A stretch of 61,454 nucleotides of DNA from Paramecium sonneborni. Taxonomy: Eukaryota > Ciliophora > Oligohymenophorea > Peniculida > Parameciidae. Below are positions 30,885-44,551 of this stretch, one piece after another. Location of the stretch: positions 563,291 through 624,744 of the forward strand of contig CAJJDN010000007.1 in the NCBI GenBank assembly GCA_905182985.1. Reading direction: 5' to 3'. The notes under the pieces are model-generated. The model worked only from the letters and a program-made list of their open reading frames with translations, had not been told where the DNA came from and did no database searches. Each line of letters begins with the position of its first letter. The first letter of the stretch is position 1. Both the position numbers and the translations under genes were made by a program.

Positions 30885-31547
30885 ATGTATTCATAAAGAA
30901 AATTGAAATTAACTCTTCCATTGCCAAAATTAGAATCAGGATTTAGATTTGAATCAGAAGCCTAGACTACAACATCCCGATCAAGTAAAAAAAAAATAAA
31001 TATTGATAGGAATATTATCAATCAATAAAGGTCAATCAACTGAAAAGAGATTACACAAACATGCAGTAACTTAAATAAATAGTCCTAACCAAATGCATTT
31101 ATATACACCGATGTAGGAAAGTTTGAGAGCTAAAAGACTCAAAAATATTCCTTATCAATTAAAATATTTCATTCCTAATCTCCCTAACAAAAACTTTAAA
31201 TCTAGCCATCTAATAAGTAACTAATTATTGGAAACACCAAAAAAGACTATCTATAATAAAGATAAATGGTAAGTAAATACTCACAAAACAAGAATGAATA
31301 ATGCTTTTAGTTTAGGTAAAAATAAAAGAATGGAAAATTAACACCTCAAAACAGAATAACCAGAAGAACATAATTAAATTCGATAATAAAACATAATATA
31401 CATAGAAAAAGAAAAAATGAGAGTATTATATTATGTTATTCTTAGAGACTCAATCAACAAAGAATTGACACTCAAAAATTAATGGATCAATTTGCTTATC
31501 AATTTAATTCAAGTGTCAAACTTGATTATATACAATCAAACTTTTGA
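30885..31547 (+). CDS. Hypothetical basic protein
   Basis: A 204-aa model with introns of 25 nt (start GTAAAAAAAA) and 23 nt; exons join exactly into one frame. It starts MYSQRKLKLTLPLPKLESGF, is rich in Lys, Gln, Asn and Thr, and has no domain, signal peptide or membrane segment that I recognise. The last exon (LNQQRIDTQKLMDQFAYQF) looks helical. Confidence 0.6.
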
Positions 31548-31674
31548 AACCTATATCTATAAAACCTTTTTATAATCTAAAAATATGTTATTTATTTCAT
31601 CAATCTATTCTTCATTAAACTATGCTCAAAACTTCCATATTTTATTATAAATATAAAAGTTAATCATTCAATTG

Positions 31675-32521
31675 ATGTTGTCTAAATTCGTTTCATTCTA
31701 ATCATCAGCAGGTAAAAATCATAATCATCAACAGAAAATAGGGATAAAATTTTAAAAATGCTCTAAAATTGGGAATTATTAAGAAGCTATATGCTTCTTG
31801 GAATAGATAATAAGAAATCTGAATAGAACTTTGAGATTTATTGTAAATATATATCATTTAAAATAGAATAAATTTATGTGTTTAGAAGATTGTTTAGATT
31901 AGGAAAAAGTCTATAAACAATACTTAATATTTTGCAGAAATAACAGATGTAGAATCTAAAAAAACATTTTCATCAAATTCCTTATGCTGTTAATGAAATG
32001 TCTACTTATTCTGTTTATGTATTTTATTTCTTTTTCCATCTTCTTGAAAATATAATGGTAATACATTAGATGGGATTTTTTGAGAAGAAATTTAATCACT
32101 AATTATTGAAAATTTTATCTCATTCTTTTTGGACTCTTGGACTATTGACTTAATTAGTTTTTTATTTAAATAGATTAAGATCAAATTTTAGAAGGTATAA
32201 ATATTATCACTAAAGAGAGAGTCTGAGATGAAGTAATAAATATAAAATGGTATGACTAATCAAGAATTTATTTCACAAATCAGAGCTTTGACAAAAGAAA
32301 GATATCAATTTGGATTTTTAATTTTAAGAATTATTGGTGATTTAGCATGTGCTATGTAAAAAGCATAAATACCAGAAAAATTAGTATGATCATTTTTATA
32401 AAAATAGTTAAATACAAGATTTAACAGAGGATTGGTAGCTTTAGGAGGATTAATGAGTTCAGCTATTTAGATCTATCTATAAGCTACAAAAGAAGGTAAG
32501 AAAAACGTATGTGAGGTTTGA
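31675..32521 (+). CDS. PEX11: PEX11-family peroxisomal membrane protein
   Basis: A 258-aa protein (usual length 230-260) in four exons with introns of 23, 23 and 24 nt. It begins with the amphipathic PEX11 helix region (NRDKILKMLQNWELLRSYM). It continues with FRLGKSLQTILNILQK and a hydrophobic middle (YSVYVFYFFFHLLENIMVI), and ends with the family's conserved glycine-rich membrane segment RGLVALGGLMSSAIQIYLQ. PEX11 proteins remodel the peroxisomal membrane and drive elongation and division, which implies this organism keeps peroxisomes. Recognition rests on the order of these regions. Confidence 0.85.
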
Positions 32522-32878
32522 GGATTTTTAAAAGTTTTATTCTTATAAAAATATAATTTAAAATGATCAATTTTTTTTTAATATAATCATCTATTAATTC
32601 TTAGTTAATTTATTTAGTATTTACATTTATTTAATTAATTTTATGGAATTGGACTAATTTTTTATTATACAAAATATAATTTATTTAAATTTCAAAATTT
32701 AAGCTATCATGCTTAGATGATCTATCTAATAATTTTTGATGTTAATGTGAATGATTTGATAAGATTTATAATTTAATTATAAAATTTAAGATTTAATACT
32801 TTGTGTTTTATGAATAGATTCTGTTAATTCACTTTATGGTAAAAATAATCGTTTTTGAAAGAAAACATTCAATATTAA
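32522..32878. other. Intergenic, A+T-rich
   Basis: This holds the PEX11 3' region and the protease promoter. No gene seen. Confidence 0.5.
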
Positions 32879-34206
<1,328 letters not shown>

Positions 34207-34639
34207 CTGTATCTTTGTAAAAACAATTTATTCATTATTTTATTTAAATTAAATTATAATTACTTAATTTATGATTTCTAAAAATAATCCTTCAAATCAT
34301 ACAAATAAATAATCATTAACTAAAAATAAAATTGAATGTAATTTATAACTATCATTAAAATACCTTTCAAAACTTTTATTACAACATAAATAATGAATTA
34401 GAATATATATCTTTTTAAAAACTCAAAAAAAAATCACTTATGATCAAAATTAAAATATAATCTCTTGAAATCTAATTTAATTAAATTAAAGTAGAACATA
34501 TAGAACCATTTATAAAATTAAAAAAATTATTGATCTAGAATTTATTAAATTGAAAACGTATTTATTGTTCTTTACCTCCTTTAAAAAGATGTAGATATTA
34601 AAACCTATTTTATTTAATTTATAATATATATATCATTTA
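34207..34639. other. Intergenic, A+T-rich
   Basis: A convergent 3' region between the protease and the next minus-strand gene. No gene seen. Confidence 0.5.
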
Positions 34640-35754
34640 TCACCCAATAAGATTTGTAAATTTTTCCACTTTATATGTTTATCCTTAACTATCACAAAAC
34701 ACTATTTTATTAGTCTTTGCAAAAAAATTGAGAAACTCAACTTAAATATTTTAAGTTTGAACCTTAAACTACTTCTTTTATTAAAACTAATAATCATAAA
34801 TTCTTATTTTATTTTGCTACTTCACATATACAAAATATTGATCATTAATTATCTATGGATGTTAAATATACTGTAAATGAAAATTAGGTAAATTTGTTTA
34901 AAAATAGATTAATGCTTTGTATTGATCTGTTAGCAATTCATCATATTTTGGCCTTGTTTACAAATTTGAAATTGTTACTATCTTATGTTGATTAAACACT
35001 CTTAACTTATCTTCTTTTTCATAATATACAGATTCACCAATTACATGGTCTCCTTAATATATGAGTTATTTATAATTTTTATTTAATAAATAAATAAAAC
35101 CACGAAGTTTACTGATAGCCTATTAATTTGATAATTTTTTACTATTATTTATTAAGTATTTGTTATATGAATTAAATCAATATTATGGTCTAGCTCTTCT
35201 TAAAAAATCAAATCTTTATTAAGCTTTTCTTTGTCGTAACTAACTTTGTAACAATTTAAAATTTTATAATCTGCATTTGCTAAAATTAAGTTATTTTTAA
35301 TTGAATTTTTTGTTGCTTGATGGCTAATGTCTTTTATAGCAATCACAGATATGTTTTCACAATCTTAGAAATTTGATATATAGCATTCTGGGTAAAAACT
35401 TTAAAGAGAAATAAATGTTTTCTAATTAATTTATTCACATTAATTAATTGATTTACGTAATGCAAGTACCAAAGTATAATCAGAATAAGCCCCTGTAATA
35501 AATTAACATTCTTTAGGCTTTTCTAATTAAGGTGGTTATTGTTTTTATTTAATTTATTCATAAGTTTTTTTATTTTCATTTAACTATTCATTTAATATAG
35601 CTTTTTCCAAATCAAATCTTTTATTAAGTTCTGCTTTTCTTATTTCAAATAAATCAAGTTCATAAGAGTCTGCTGCAGCCTGACATTATTTTTTATACAA
35701 TTAATTTATTTCTTATTGACTCTAGTTGAAATTTTTTTAAGCTTTTTCTATCAT
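34640..35754 (-). CDS. Hypothetical protein with N-terminal coiled coil
   Basis: A 363-aa model with one 23-nt intron. Residues 1-90 are coiled coil (DLFEIRKAELNKRFDLEKA). The rest alternates hydrophobic and polar residues as in a beta-rich, possibly repeat-propeller domain (YTLVLALRKS, IKNNLILANADYKI, VYYEKEDKLRVFN, KIRIYDYQF), but I see no clear WD signature. The start ATG 35752-35754 is the first Met after an upstream stop. It may be a divergent coiled-coil plus beta-propeller protein; that is a guess. Confidence 0.6.
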
Positions 35755-35931
35755 AAGCTTCTTTTATAAGTGATTCAATTTTTTTTGATATGATTCAATC
35801 ATTGTATTCCAAACCAAAGATTATTGCCTATTTATCACTTATAATTCCTTTATATCAACTGTATAATCATGTTAATATTTTTATTCTTAATTCATTAAAT
35901 TTTTCGAAATATAAAAATAATATTAATTTAA

Positions 35932-36390
35932 TCATTTTCTTCTTTATCTTTCAAGTAATTATTCAAATATTTCAGCAGGCAATTTAACCAAAGTATTACG
36001 TGCTTTTTTGGTCCATTTTTTAATATTTTTGGATTCTTTTATTATTTAAAGATCAGCAGTCTTATATTTATTTAATTCATCTTATTTCTTTTTATTTTTT
36101 TTTCTCAATTTTTCTTCTTAAATCTTTTTTAAATCAAACCAATACCTTTTTCTCCTTTTCAGCCTTATATTCTTTCAAATATTCTTGTAATTCTTTCTTT
36201 TGTTATCTTTATTTTTACTTTTCTTCCCATGAAACTTTATGAAATTTTTTATTTCTTGAACTTGATCTAATTTTATCATGATTTATTCATACTTAGTTGA
36301 AAGTTTCTTCCAAGGATTTCCTGATTTAGGCATTCCAATAAGGATTTCATTTTATTATTGAATTTGTTAAAATTACTTTCCTTCACTCAT
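35932..36390 (-). CDS. CGR1/CCDC86-like nucleolar protein
   Basis: A 136-aa basic protein in three exons (introns 26 and 22 nt). It has the family order: a short Pro/Gly start with GMPKSGNPWKKLSTK, then SSSRNKKFHKVSWEEKQKQ and a Lys/Glu/Arg helix, ending in a basic segment (ESKNIKKWTKKARNTL). Yeast Cgr1 and animal CCDC86 act in the nucleolus in 60S rRNA processing. Short size and charge fit; recognition rests mainly on the PWKK...SW-E motif pair, so it is likely but not certain. Confidence 0.65.
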
Positions 36391-37345
36391 TATAAATTAA
36401 TTAAAATAAATAATTTTAATATTAGGTTTATATTAACCATTAATAATAAAAATACTATTCTAATTTTAAGTAATAACTCTCTATAAAAATTTATTTAAGG
36501 TTATTGAAATAAATAGCCACTAATTTTTATATTATCTTTAAATTTTATTAGCCATTATTTGAAATTTTTATTGCATTTCTCAAGCTTTAATTTTTTCAAA
36601 ATATGGTATTTTTAAAAATGAAAAATTTCACAAAATTTTTGCTTAAAGATTCATAATCTATTCATCTATTCACAAAAATACAATATCTCACGTTTCTTAA
36701 TATTAAATATCATATTATTTAATTAAAGGGATTTCTCTAAGTAAGAAAAAACTACCATAAATTTTTTAATTAATTCTCAATATCTGAATACGTCAAAACA
36801 TTTTTATCTATATAATATAAAGTAATAAAAAATAATTATTCATAGCTTGATTTTAAAATATATAATTCAGTCAATTCAGAATGTTCTTAGGGCAATATTG
36901 TTTTTCTGAAGTTATTAGAATTTAACTTTCATGATCTATCTTTAACATTTTCTAAATATTGAATAAGAATATCTAATTTATAATATATTATGAGACTTTC
37001 TCAATTTTCATAAAATTTATTAACTTATTACTTTGTTGAATTGTTTTAATCTACTATTTTAAAAATAGTGAAGGGTTCGAATAATATCAATGCACATAAT
37101 AATTGTCAAGTAAGTTCTCTGTTTATTTATGATTCTCCAAAAATAATAAAAAGTTTAAGAAATTATTTCATAAAATAAATTATAAAAAATTAAGTTCAGA
37201 CTTTCAGAATTTTTTTGTGGTTAAAAAATCAACTATATTTAATTAGCATAAAACAAGGAATTAAAAATGAATTTAATGTTAATAAAAAGAATTTGAGATT
37301 GATTTATTATTGTTAGATTTATAGTAATATAACATTAGGGGAAAA
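36391..37345. other. Intergenic, A+T-rich
   Basis: Nearly 1 kb of low-complexity A/T sequence upstream of the CGR1-like gene. I see no gene or structured element. Confidence 0.5.
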
Positions 37346-37732
37346 ATGAAAAAATGTGATATTAAAATATTAAAAAGAATATTATCAATTATTATAATAA
37401 TTAATAATATTTATGCAGCTTGTTAGTTTGAAAAGATGTAATTTGTCTAAAATAAAATTAAGAGTAAAATAAAATCAATATAATAATTGATTACTAAGCT
37501 TTAATAAACATTTTATGAAAATATTGTTTATTTTATTTTTAATTCCAACATTTGGTTAAAAAGTAGTTATAAAAATAGGTATATTTTAAAAGGTAAAGTG
37601 GAATAATGATTCTTAGAGAAGAAATAATAGAGTTGTTTTTTAGGATTTTTAAAGTAATTTTCAGAAGCTTTTACTGGTTATGTTGTATCTTAAAGAAGTA
37701 TATGGATGAGTTAATTCATTTAATAATATTGA
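37346..37732 (+). CDS. Possible small secreted or membrane protein
   Basis: A 120-aa model with one 24-nt intron starts MKKCDIKILKRILSIIIIIN, a hydrophobic N-terminus, and ends in TGYVVSQRSIWMSQFIQQ. An overlapping frame starting at 37515 (MKILFILFLIPTFGQK, a good signal peptide, 64 codons) is an alternative; both cannot be right. Neither has a recognised domain. Confidence 0.3.
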
Positions 37733-37818
37733 GAATTGCAATTTAATGTTGAATAGATTAATGAAATAATAAATTTTTACTTGATATAAATATATATAAA
37801 AATAAATAACAAATAAAA

Positions 37819-39403
37819 ATGGACAAAAAAGGTAACTTTGAAAGATTAAGAAATAAATTGAGAAGTGATCTATTTAAGAATGAGAATTAATAAAAATAGA
37901 ATGTTGAAGAAATCATAAATCAATGTCCATAAATATTAGAATATGTTCATTGTTCAAGTTAAAGTGAATTTAAAGAAGATGCACCTAAAATAATAGATTA
38001 TTTATCAAATTAGAAACAATTTGAATAGATGAAACAATCATTTAAAAATATCTATCAAATAGGAAAAATTTTAGGTGAAGGAGCCCATGCTGTAGTTAGG
38101 TAATGTTGGTAAATAAAAAATCCAGATGAAACATATGCAGTTAAGATTTCTCGGAATGCAGATCCTGAAATAACTGAGATAATGAAATAAACATTTCTTA
38201 ATACAGTTTCTTTAAATCATCCTTATATTTGCAAGACAAATATGCTTTACATAGATCCAAATATGGAATTTTCATATTTAGTAATGGAATATCTGCCATA
38301 TCCAAGTTTGTAATAAATTTTGAAGGAGAGAAAAACTTTAGATCTAAATGAAGCATGTTTAATTGTGAGATAATTGTTTGAGGCAGTATCATATATTCAT
38401 AAAGTTGGATTATGTCATAGAGATATTAAGCCAGATAATATTGTATTTGATAATGATACAAATACTATTAAATTAATTGATTTTGGTGTTTCTAAGAGAT
38501 TTCTAATAGCTGAAAAGAATTGTAAAGATATTAAAAATAATCTGTTATGGACAGTAACTGGAACAATGCCTTATTAAGCTCCTGAATTATGGATAGGTTC
38601 TGGATATACTAAATAGATAGATGTATGGGCTATTGGAATAGTTTGTTATTAAATGTTATGTGGCAAATTACCTATTGATTAAGAAAATTAAATGGATAGT
38701 TTCTCTACTTAATCTGAGTATACTGAACATTTGAAATAACCAGAATTTCTTAAATTGCCTCCTATTGTTATTGATTTTATTAAAAGAATATTAAAATGGA
38801 ATCCAGATAAACGAATCACATCAGCTTGTATTTATTTATTATTCAATTTTAGAGGCTTTACTTCATCCTTGGCTTTATTAACCTAAGATTATCTCTAGAC
38901 ATCTAAATATCAGATCAAAGGATGACATTGTTCTTACGTCTAGTGATAAACCTCTTTTAGGTTTAGTTAGGTCTATGTAAGCAAATATGAAAATATTACA
39001 ATAATCTGTTTCTAATTCTAATGAATAAATTATTGATAAAAGAGATCTAACTAAAAATCATGGATAAATCATTATTGCATACAAAGAAACCAGTTAGCAA
39101 ATCAGAGAAAAATCTATCCACTTTTAATAATCAATCCATTCAGTTAGTCTTACCAAATGCACTGCTAAATCCACCGATGATGTTAAAGATCTATTTGATG
39201 TCATTAATTTTTGTGACAGTAATTCCTCCTTTGAGGCTTTAGAAGAAAAACAATAATTATAAGTTCAATCATAAAAATAAGCTTAGTAATAGCAACAATA
39301 AAAATTGGGTTTCTCTTAACGTTTAGGTGTTATTAAGGAGGAGCCAGAAACTCCATATAGTGATTAACTCAAGAAAACAATTCAAGAATTCGATTAGATT
39401 TGA
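37819..39403 (+). CDS. Ser/Thr protein kinase (CAMK-like) with Gln-rich tail
   Basis: A 519-aa protein with one 25-nt intron (38828-38852). The kinase domain spans roughly residues 75-350: GKILGEGAHAVVRQ (glycine loop with an unusual His), TYAVKISRN lysine, HRDIKPDNIVF, DFGVSKRF, a short insert, then MPYQAPELW and DVWAIGIVCYQML. All catalytic residues are present. A 170-residue Ser/Gln-rich tail follows with no known domain. The substrate is unknown. Confidence 0.9.
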
Positions 39404-39665
39404 TTCATTATATATATTTATATATATAGTTAAATATTTTTTATGACAAAAGCACAATATTTTAAATTATGAAGTCATAACTGTCTTCTAAAATATTCCT
39501 TTTTATTCTTCCCATATACATATATTTATTAACTTTAAATATTATTATTTTCCATCATTTGCATATTAAAAATATCATTGATACTTGACAATATAAAACA
39601 CATTTTAAAATATTATTTAATTTTTTATTATATAATTAAGTATATAATAAAATAATAAAAAACGA

Positions 39666-40644
39666 ATGAATGAGTAAATAATTTCATAGCAATTTTATGA
39701 AGATTAAAGTAAAGAACTTAGAGAAAAGTATCAGAGAGTGAGAGAAGGAGAAAGTATGATGGTAAATGAGCAAAATTAATTAATTCATAGAATAATCCAA
39801 AAAGAGATAAAGCTCAGAGAATTCTTTTATTGATTATGATTCTTTATTCATTAATATTGATAACTTTTGTTTTGCTATTATACTGGGGTTAGGATTTTAG
39901 ATATTTTTGTTATAATATTTTGAATAATTTTAGTGAGTAAGGTATTAATAATTCTAGCTAGGGTAAATTGTTGGAGCATTCTATATAGGATTAATTGGAT
40001 TATGGTTTGTATTAACAGGTTTTAATGTTGTACTATATGATATTTTGGCTGGATATTTGATTAAACCATTTTGGTTTGCTCTATTAGCAGTGTCTTTGGC
40101 TAAATTCTTAGCAAAGTAAAATTTAAATTGATTTAATAGATATTTTGGTTTTCTTATAGGGAGATATTGTGTAAGAAATTATATATATATGGCAATGAAT
40201 GAAAACATTTATTTTATAACATGCTATTTAGCAACTGAAAGAAAACCAGTGAAAGTTATGTATTTAATATAATTTTTGGCAATTCCGACAATTTTTAAAA
40301 CATATGCTTGTGGATTATTTAGAATAACTCATTGGCAATTCATACATCCAACAATATTTGGAACAGTTGCTTGGGCTGCATTTTGGGTATATATGGGATC
40401 AAATCTGGAATCATTATCTGAATTATTATAATCAGGGGATACTAGCAATTATGTTCCATTTTGGCTAAAATTAGGAATGGTTATTACTGTGCTATTAATA
40501 ATTTATTATTTTCTTAAATTAACATAATCAATTTATCAAGAAATACAAAATGATGCTAGTTTGGTTGAATTAAGTCATATTTTAGAAAAAGAGTAAGAAG
40601 AGGAAGAAAAGTTTGTAGGATAATAATAAGAATAAGATTTATGA
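39666..40644 (+). CDS. SNARE-associated (TVP38/TMEM64/DedA) membrane protein
   Basis: A 298-aa protein in four exons (introns 29, 29 and 24 nt). It has about five hydrophobic segments, beginning RILLLIMILYSLILITFVLL, and the core of the family: DILAGYLIKPFW, FLAKYFGFLIGRYCVRNYI and QFLAIPTIFKTYACGLFRI. The family contains lipid scramblases of the Golgi and ER (TMEM41B, VMP1, TVP38). The C-terminal 35 residues are acidic and cytosolic. Here the GR motif of the re-entrant loop is intact. Confidence 0.88.
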
Positions 40645-40762
40645 TAAAATATTAGTTTAATTTAATATTATAAGATTTAAATAGATATATTCAAATAATA
40701 TTACAAATAATACTATAAATGAAAAATTAATGTTCAATTCAAAATTTGTTTTTCATTAAATT

Positions 40763-42657
40763 TCATTTTTTTTATTTTTAATTATTTATCTTCTCTCCTG
40801 TTTTTCCATCAAGAGTATCAACTGAAGTAACATCATTAAATTAAACTTTCAATTATTTTTATTCTTTTTAATCATTTTATTCTATAGAAAATGAATTTTT
40901 TTTATTTTTTTTTAATATTGTAGTTTTTTTATCAATAGTTCTATCATTAGGACTATTTTTAAATTCATCTTAATTAATTTAATCTAATTCTTTATTTAGA
41001 GATCCTATTTTCTAAACTTATTTTATCTATTCAATCTATTCTATCTTTTCTATTTATTCTATCTATTAATTTTTTCTAACTTAAGAAGAAGATAAAGCAT
41101 TATTATTAAGATTATATTATGTTCCTTTGCTTTCTTGTTCTTCCTTTATTGTCTACAAATGTTCTTGATTATTATTTTCTTATTTTAATTCATTGTTTAG
41201 ATTAAGAAAATTTAAATCATTTTTCTTTTTCTCATTAAAGATTGTTTTTTAAGATTACTTCTCTTGACATGAGTATATTTAATTAAGACTGATATTATTT
41301 AAACTTATTCCTTCTATTTCATCTACAAAATTTTCATCAATATCACTATCTTCTTCATATTATTTTTTAAACATTAATTATTCTAAAGCCCCTTTAACAT
41401 CTTTTAATGCATCTTCATCTAAACTTTCAATTGGATTATATTTTCTTTCAGATCCATCATAACCATCTTATTCTCCATATCCAGCACAATTATGATCTCC
41501 ATATATCAACTTTTTTAGTTAACTAGTACTCAATCTTTAATTTGTTTCAATCAATGATCCAATCATACTTAAATTATCCATTGATTAAATAACATTACTT
41601 TTTTCTCTCTTCTAATTTTGAATTAAAATCAAAGGAACTGATACAACAAGATTTTCTACTTTAATAAATAGCTATTTCGCAAAAATTACATTCACAGTTA
41701 GTATATATTAATAACTTATTCTTTTTGTTTTTAATGTACTTTATGGAAAAATAGCCGTTTTATCATCCCCCTTACCAATTGGTAAATTTAAATTAGTCAT
41801 AATTTATTTTGATGCATGCGCTTAAATTTATTCTAAAATAAAATAATCAATTACCTGTTAATTCTTATTTATAGATTTCAAAATAATTTGATAACTTTCT
41901 TTTTTATTGTTTGTATAAAATTATCAACTAAGATGAAATCTTTAATTCAAATTTTTATATTGCTATATTTGATTAACTATTATCAACCTATAAAATTAAT
42001 GATATACTGTCTCCAAATATATATTGTAATTTTTCAAGTTAAATTTTTACTTTTGTATTCTATTTTTATTTATTACTATACCCCTGTTGAAAAGCAACAC
42101 CTTTTTACTATTTTTGAAATTCCTGAATACTCTATCGGAATTGCATTTTAAATTGCCAATTTTTATATTATATGAACTACGACTCTATTTTTTTTCGGTA
42201 CTTTATATAAAATTTTTTCATCCTCGCTTTATAAACTAACAGATAAAAAGTATAATATCCTGCATTGTACCATTTTGTAATAATTAATTGTAAAACTTGG
42301 ATATAAAAATGGAACTTCTAATTCAAAATATTTTTTGCAAGCTATTATTGGCATTTTTCTAATATTCAGCTTAATTAAAATACTTTCCAAAGTCTGTTAT
42401 TTTTTTTTGTTTCTTGTATATAAACTATTTGAAGCTAAAGTATTAATTATATTAGTCTAATTAATTCACTTTCTCTTGACCACAAAGCTATATTGTATTA
42501 TTTGAATTTTTACTTTTATATACAAAAGACCTGCCTAAATATCCTTACTTTTGATTTTCAAATATATCACTCCTTTTATAATCTCACCAGGATAATAGCT
42601 GGGCTTATCGATTTTTATAGAAACCTAAGCTTACTCAGGAGTTAATGTATATATCAT
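40763..42657 (-). CDS. Arrestin-like protein
   Basis: A 599-aa model in five exons (introns 26, 25, 22 and 22 nt), exact in frame. The N-terminal arrestin fold opens with VSIKIDKPSYYPGEIIKG and passes through LLYIKLCGQEKV. It then shows FELEVPFLYPSF and the Cys-rich hinge IVKRCCFSTG. The C-terminal arrestin sandwich starts KIQLEKLQYIFGDSISLIL. The last 240 residues are acidic and Gln-rich (GDHNCAGYGEQDGYDGS), without a domain. Alpha-arrestins are adaptors for ubiquitination or endocytosis; no PPxY motif was seen, so the role is open. Confidence 0.82.
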
Positions 42658-42898
42658 AATATAATAAAATAATTATAGAACAGAATAATCCTAATCTCTT
42701 ATCTAAAATATTAACATTTAAATTTTCAGTTCTAATACTATATATACATTAACTAAAATTCCTTAATACAATTTGATTGTTATTTTTAATAAATAAAAAT
42801 CTAAATCACTTAATTTAATCATACAAAATAATACGACCTTTTTTTTAATATTCCGATTCATAATAACCAATATTATTGTGAATTATTTAATAGATTGT
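42658..42898. other. Intergenic, A+T-rich
   Basis: This is the upstream region of the arrestin-like gene and runs into the duplicated block. No gene seen. Confidence 0.5.
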
Positions 42899-43484
42899 AA
42901 TATTCTATTCTTCATCTTTATTGTAAATGGTTATTTACAAAACCTTTTCAAAATAATTATTAATAATAATCTTTATCTCAAATCATTTTATGGATCATTT
43001 CGAATCTCCCTTAATTATATGACTCTTTTAATAAATTTATTAAATTTTGCATTTGTATTTTTTCTAATAAAAATATAATATTCCTATTTTTAAGAATTAA
43101 AAATTTTTTTCTAAACCCAATTATAATATTAATATATTAATAAAAATATTGAAATTTGAAAGTAAAATCATTTATAAATCAAATAAATGATATATCAATA
43201 GATTTTTAGAATTCCTTTCTAGATATATATATTGCAACTTAATTTATTTTTATTTGTTTTTTTCTAATGTATGATAAAATATTTAATCATAATTTAATTA
43301 AAAAAACAAACTCGATGAATAATAAAAAATTTAATACTATTTAAGGTAGTTTCTTACTATTTTTGTTATAATAATTCACTTTTAATTGAAGGTCAAATTA
43401 ATTATGTATTGAATTCTTCGATGGTTTGGAAATGTCTTATTTCTTTAATGTGAAGTTAATTATCTTAAAAGTAAAGTAATTTAA
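42899..43484. repeat. Copy 1 of a 586-bp direct duplication flanking an N gap
   Basis: It is identical to 43966-44551 at an offset of 1,067 bases, as far as I compared it. The duplication abuts the gap on both sides, as expected when overlapping contig ends were scaffolded apart. The sequence is noncoding A+T-rich DNA. Confidence 0.9.
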
Positions 43485-43965
43485 NNNNNNNNNNNNNNNN
43501 NNNNNNNNNNNNNNNNNNNNNNNNNNNNNNNNNNNNNNNNNNNNNNNNNNNNNNNNNNNNNNNNNNNNNNNNNNNNNNNNNNNNNNNNNNNNNNNNNNNN
43601 NNNNNNNNNNNNNNNNNNNNNNNNNNNNNNNNNNNNNNNNNNNNNNNNNNNNNNNNNNNNNNNNNNNNNNNNNNNNNNNNNNNNNNNNNNNNNNNNNNNN
43701 NNNNNNNNNNNNNNNNNNNNNNNNNNNNNNNNNNNNNNNNNNNNNNNNNNNNNNNNNNNNNNNNNNNNNNNNNNNNNNNNNNNNNNNNNNNNNNNNNNNN
43801 NNNNNNNNNNNNNNNNNNNNNNNNNNNNNNNNNNNNNNNNNNNNNNNNNNNNNNNNNNNNNNNNNNNNNNNNNNNNNNNNNNNNNNNNNNNNNNNNNNNN
43901 NNNNNNNNNNNNNNNNNNNNNNNNNNNNNNNNNNNNNNNNNNNNNNNNNNNNNNNNNNNNNNNNN
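43485..43965. other. Assembly gap of 481 N
   Basis: All positions are N. Because the flanks are identical, the gap may contain no real sequence. Confidence 0.98.
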
Positions 43966-44551
43966 AATATTCTATTCTTCATCTTTATTGTAAATGGTTA
44001 TTTACAAAACCTTTTCAAAATAATTATTAATAATAATCTTTATCTCAAATCATTTTATGGATCATTTCGAATCTCCCTTAATTATATGACTCTTTTAATA
44101 AATTTATTAAATTTTGCATTTGTATTTTTTCTAATAAAAATATAATATTCCTATTTTTAAGAATTAAAAATTTTTTTCTAAACCCAATTATAATATTAAT
44201 ATATTAATAAAAATATTGAAATTTGAAAGTAAAATCATTTATAAATCAAATAAATGATATATCAATAGATTTTTAGAATTCCTTTCTAGATATATATATT
44301 GCAACTTAATTTATTTTTATTTGTTTTTTTCTAATGTATGATAAAATATTTAATCATAATTTAATTAAAAAAACAAACTCGATGAATAATAAAAAATTTA
44401 ATACTATTTAAGGTAGTTTCTTACTATTTTTGTTATAATAATTCACTTTTAATTGAAGGTCAAATTAATTATGTATTGAATTCTTCGATGGTTTGGAAAT
44501 GTCTTATTTCTTTAATGTGAAGTTAATTATCTTAAAAGTAAAGTAATTTAA
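43966..44551. repeat. Copy 2 of the 586-bp direct duplication
   Basis: It ends one base before the stop codon of the TPR gene (44552-44554). Confidence 0.9.

Noticed and set aside
43437..43982. Minus-strand 181-codon frame across the N gap
   Set aside because: It is open only because N codons cannot be stops.
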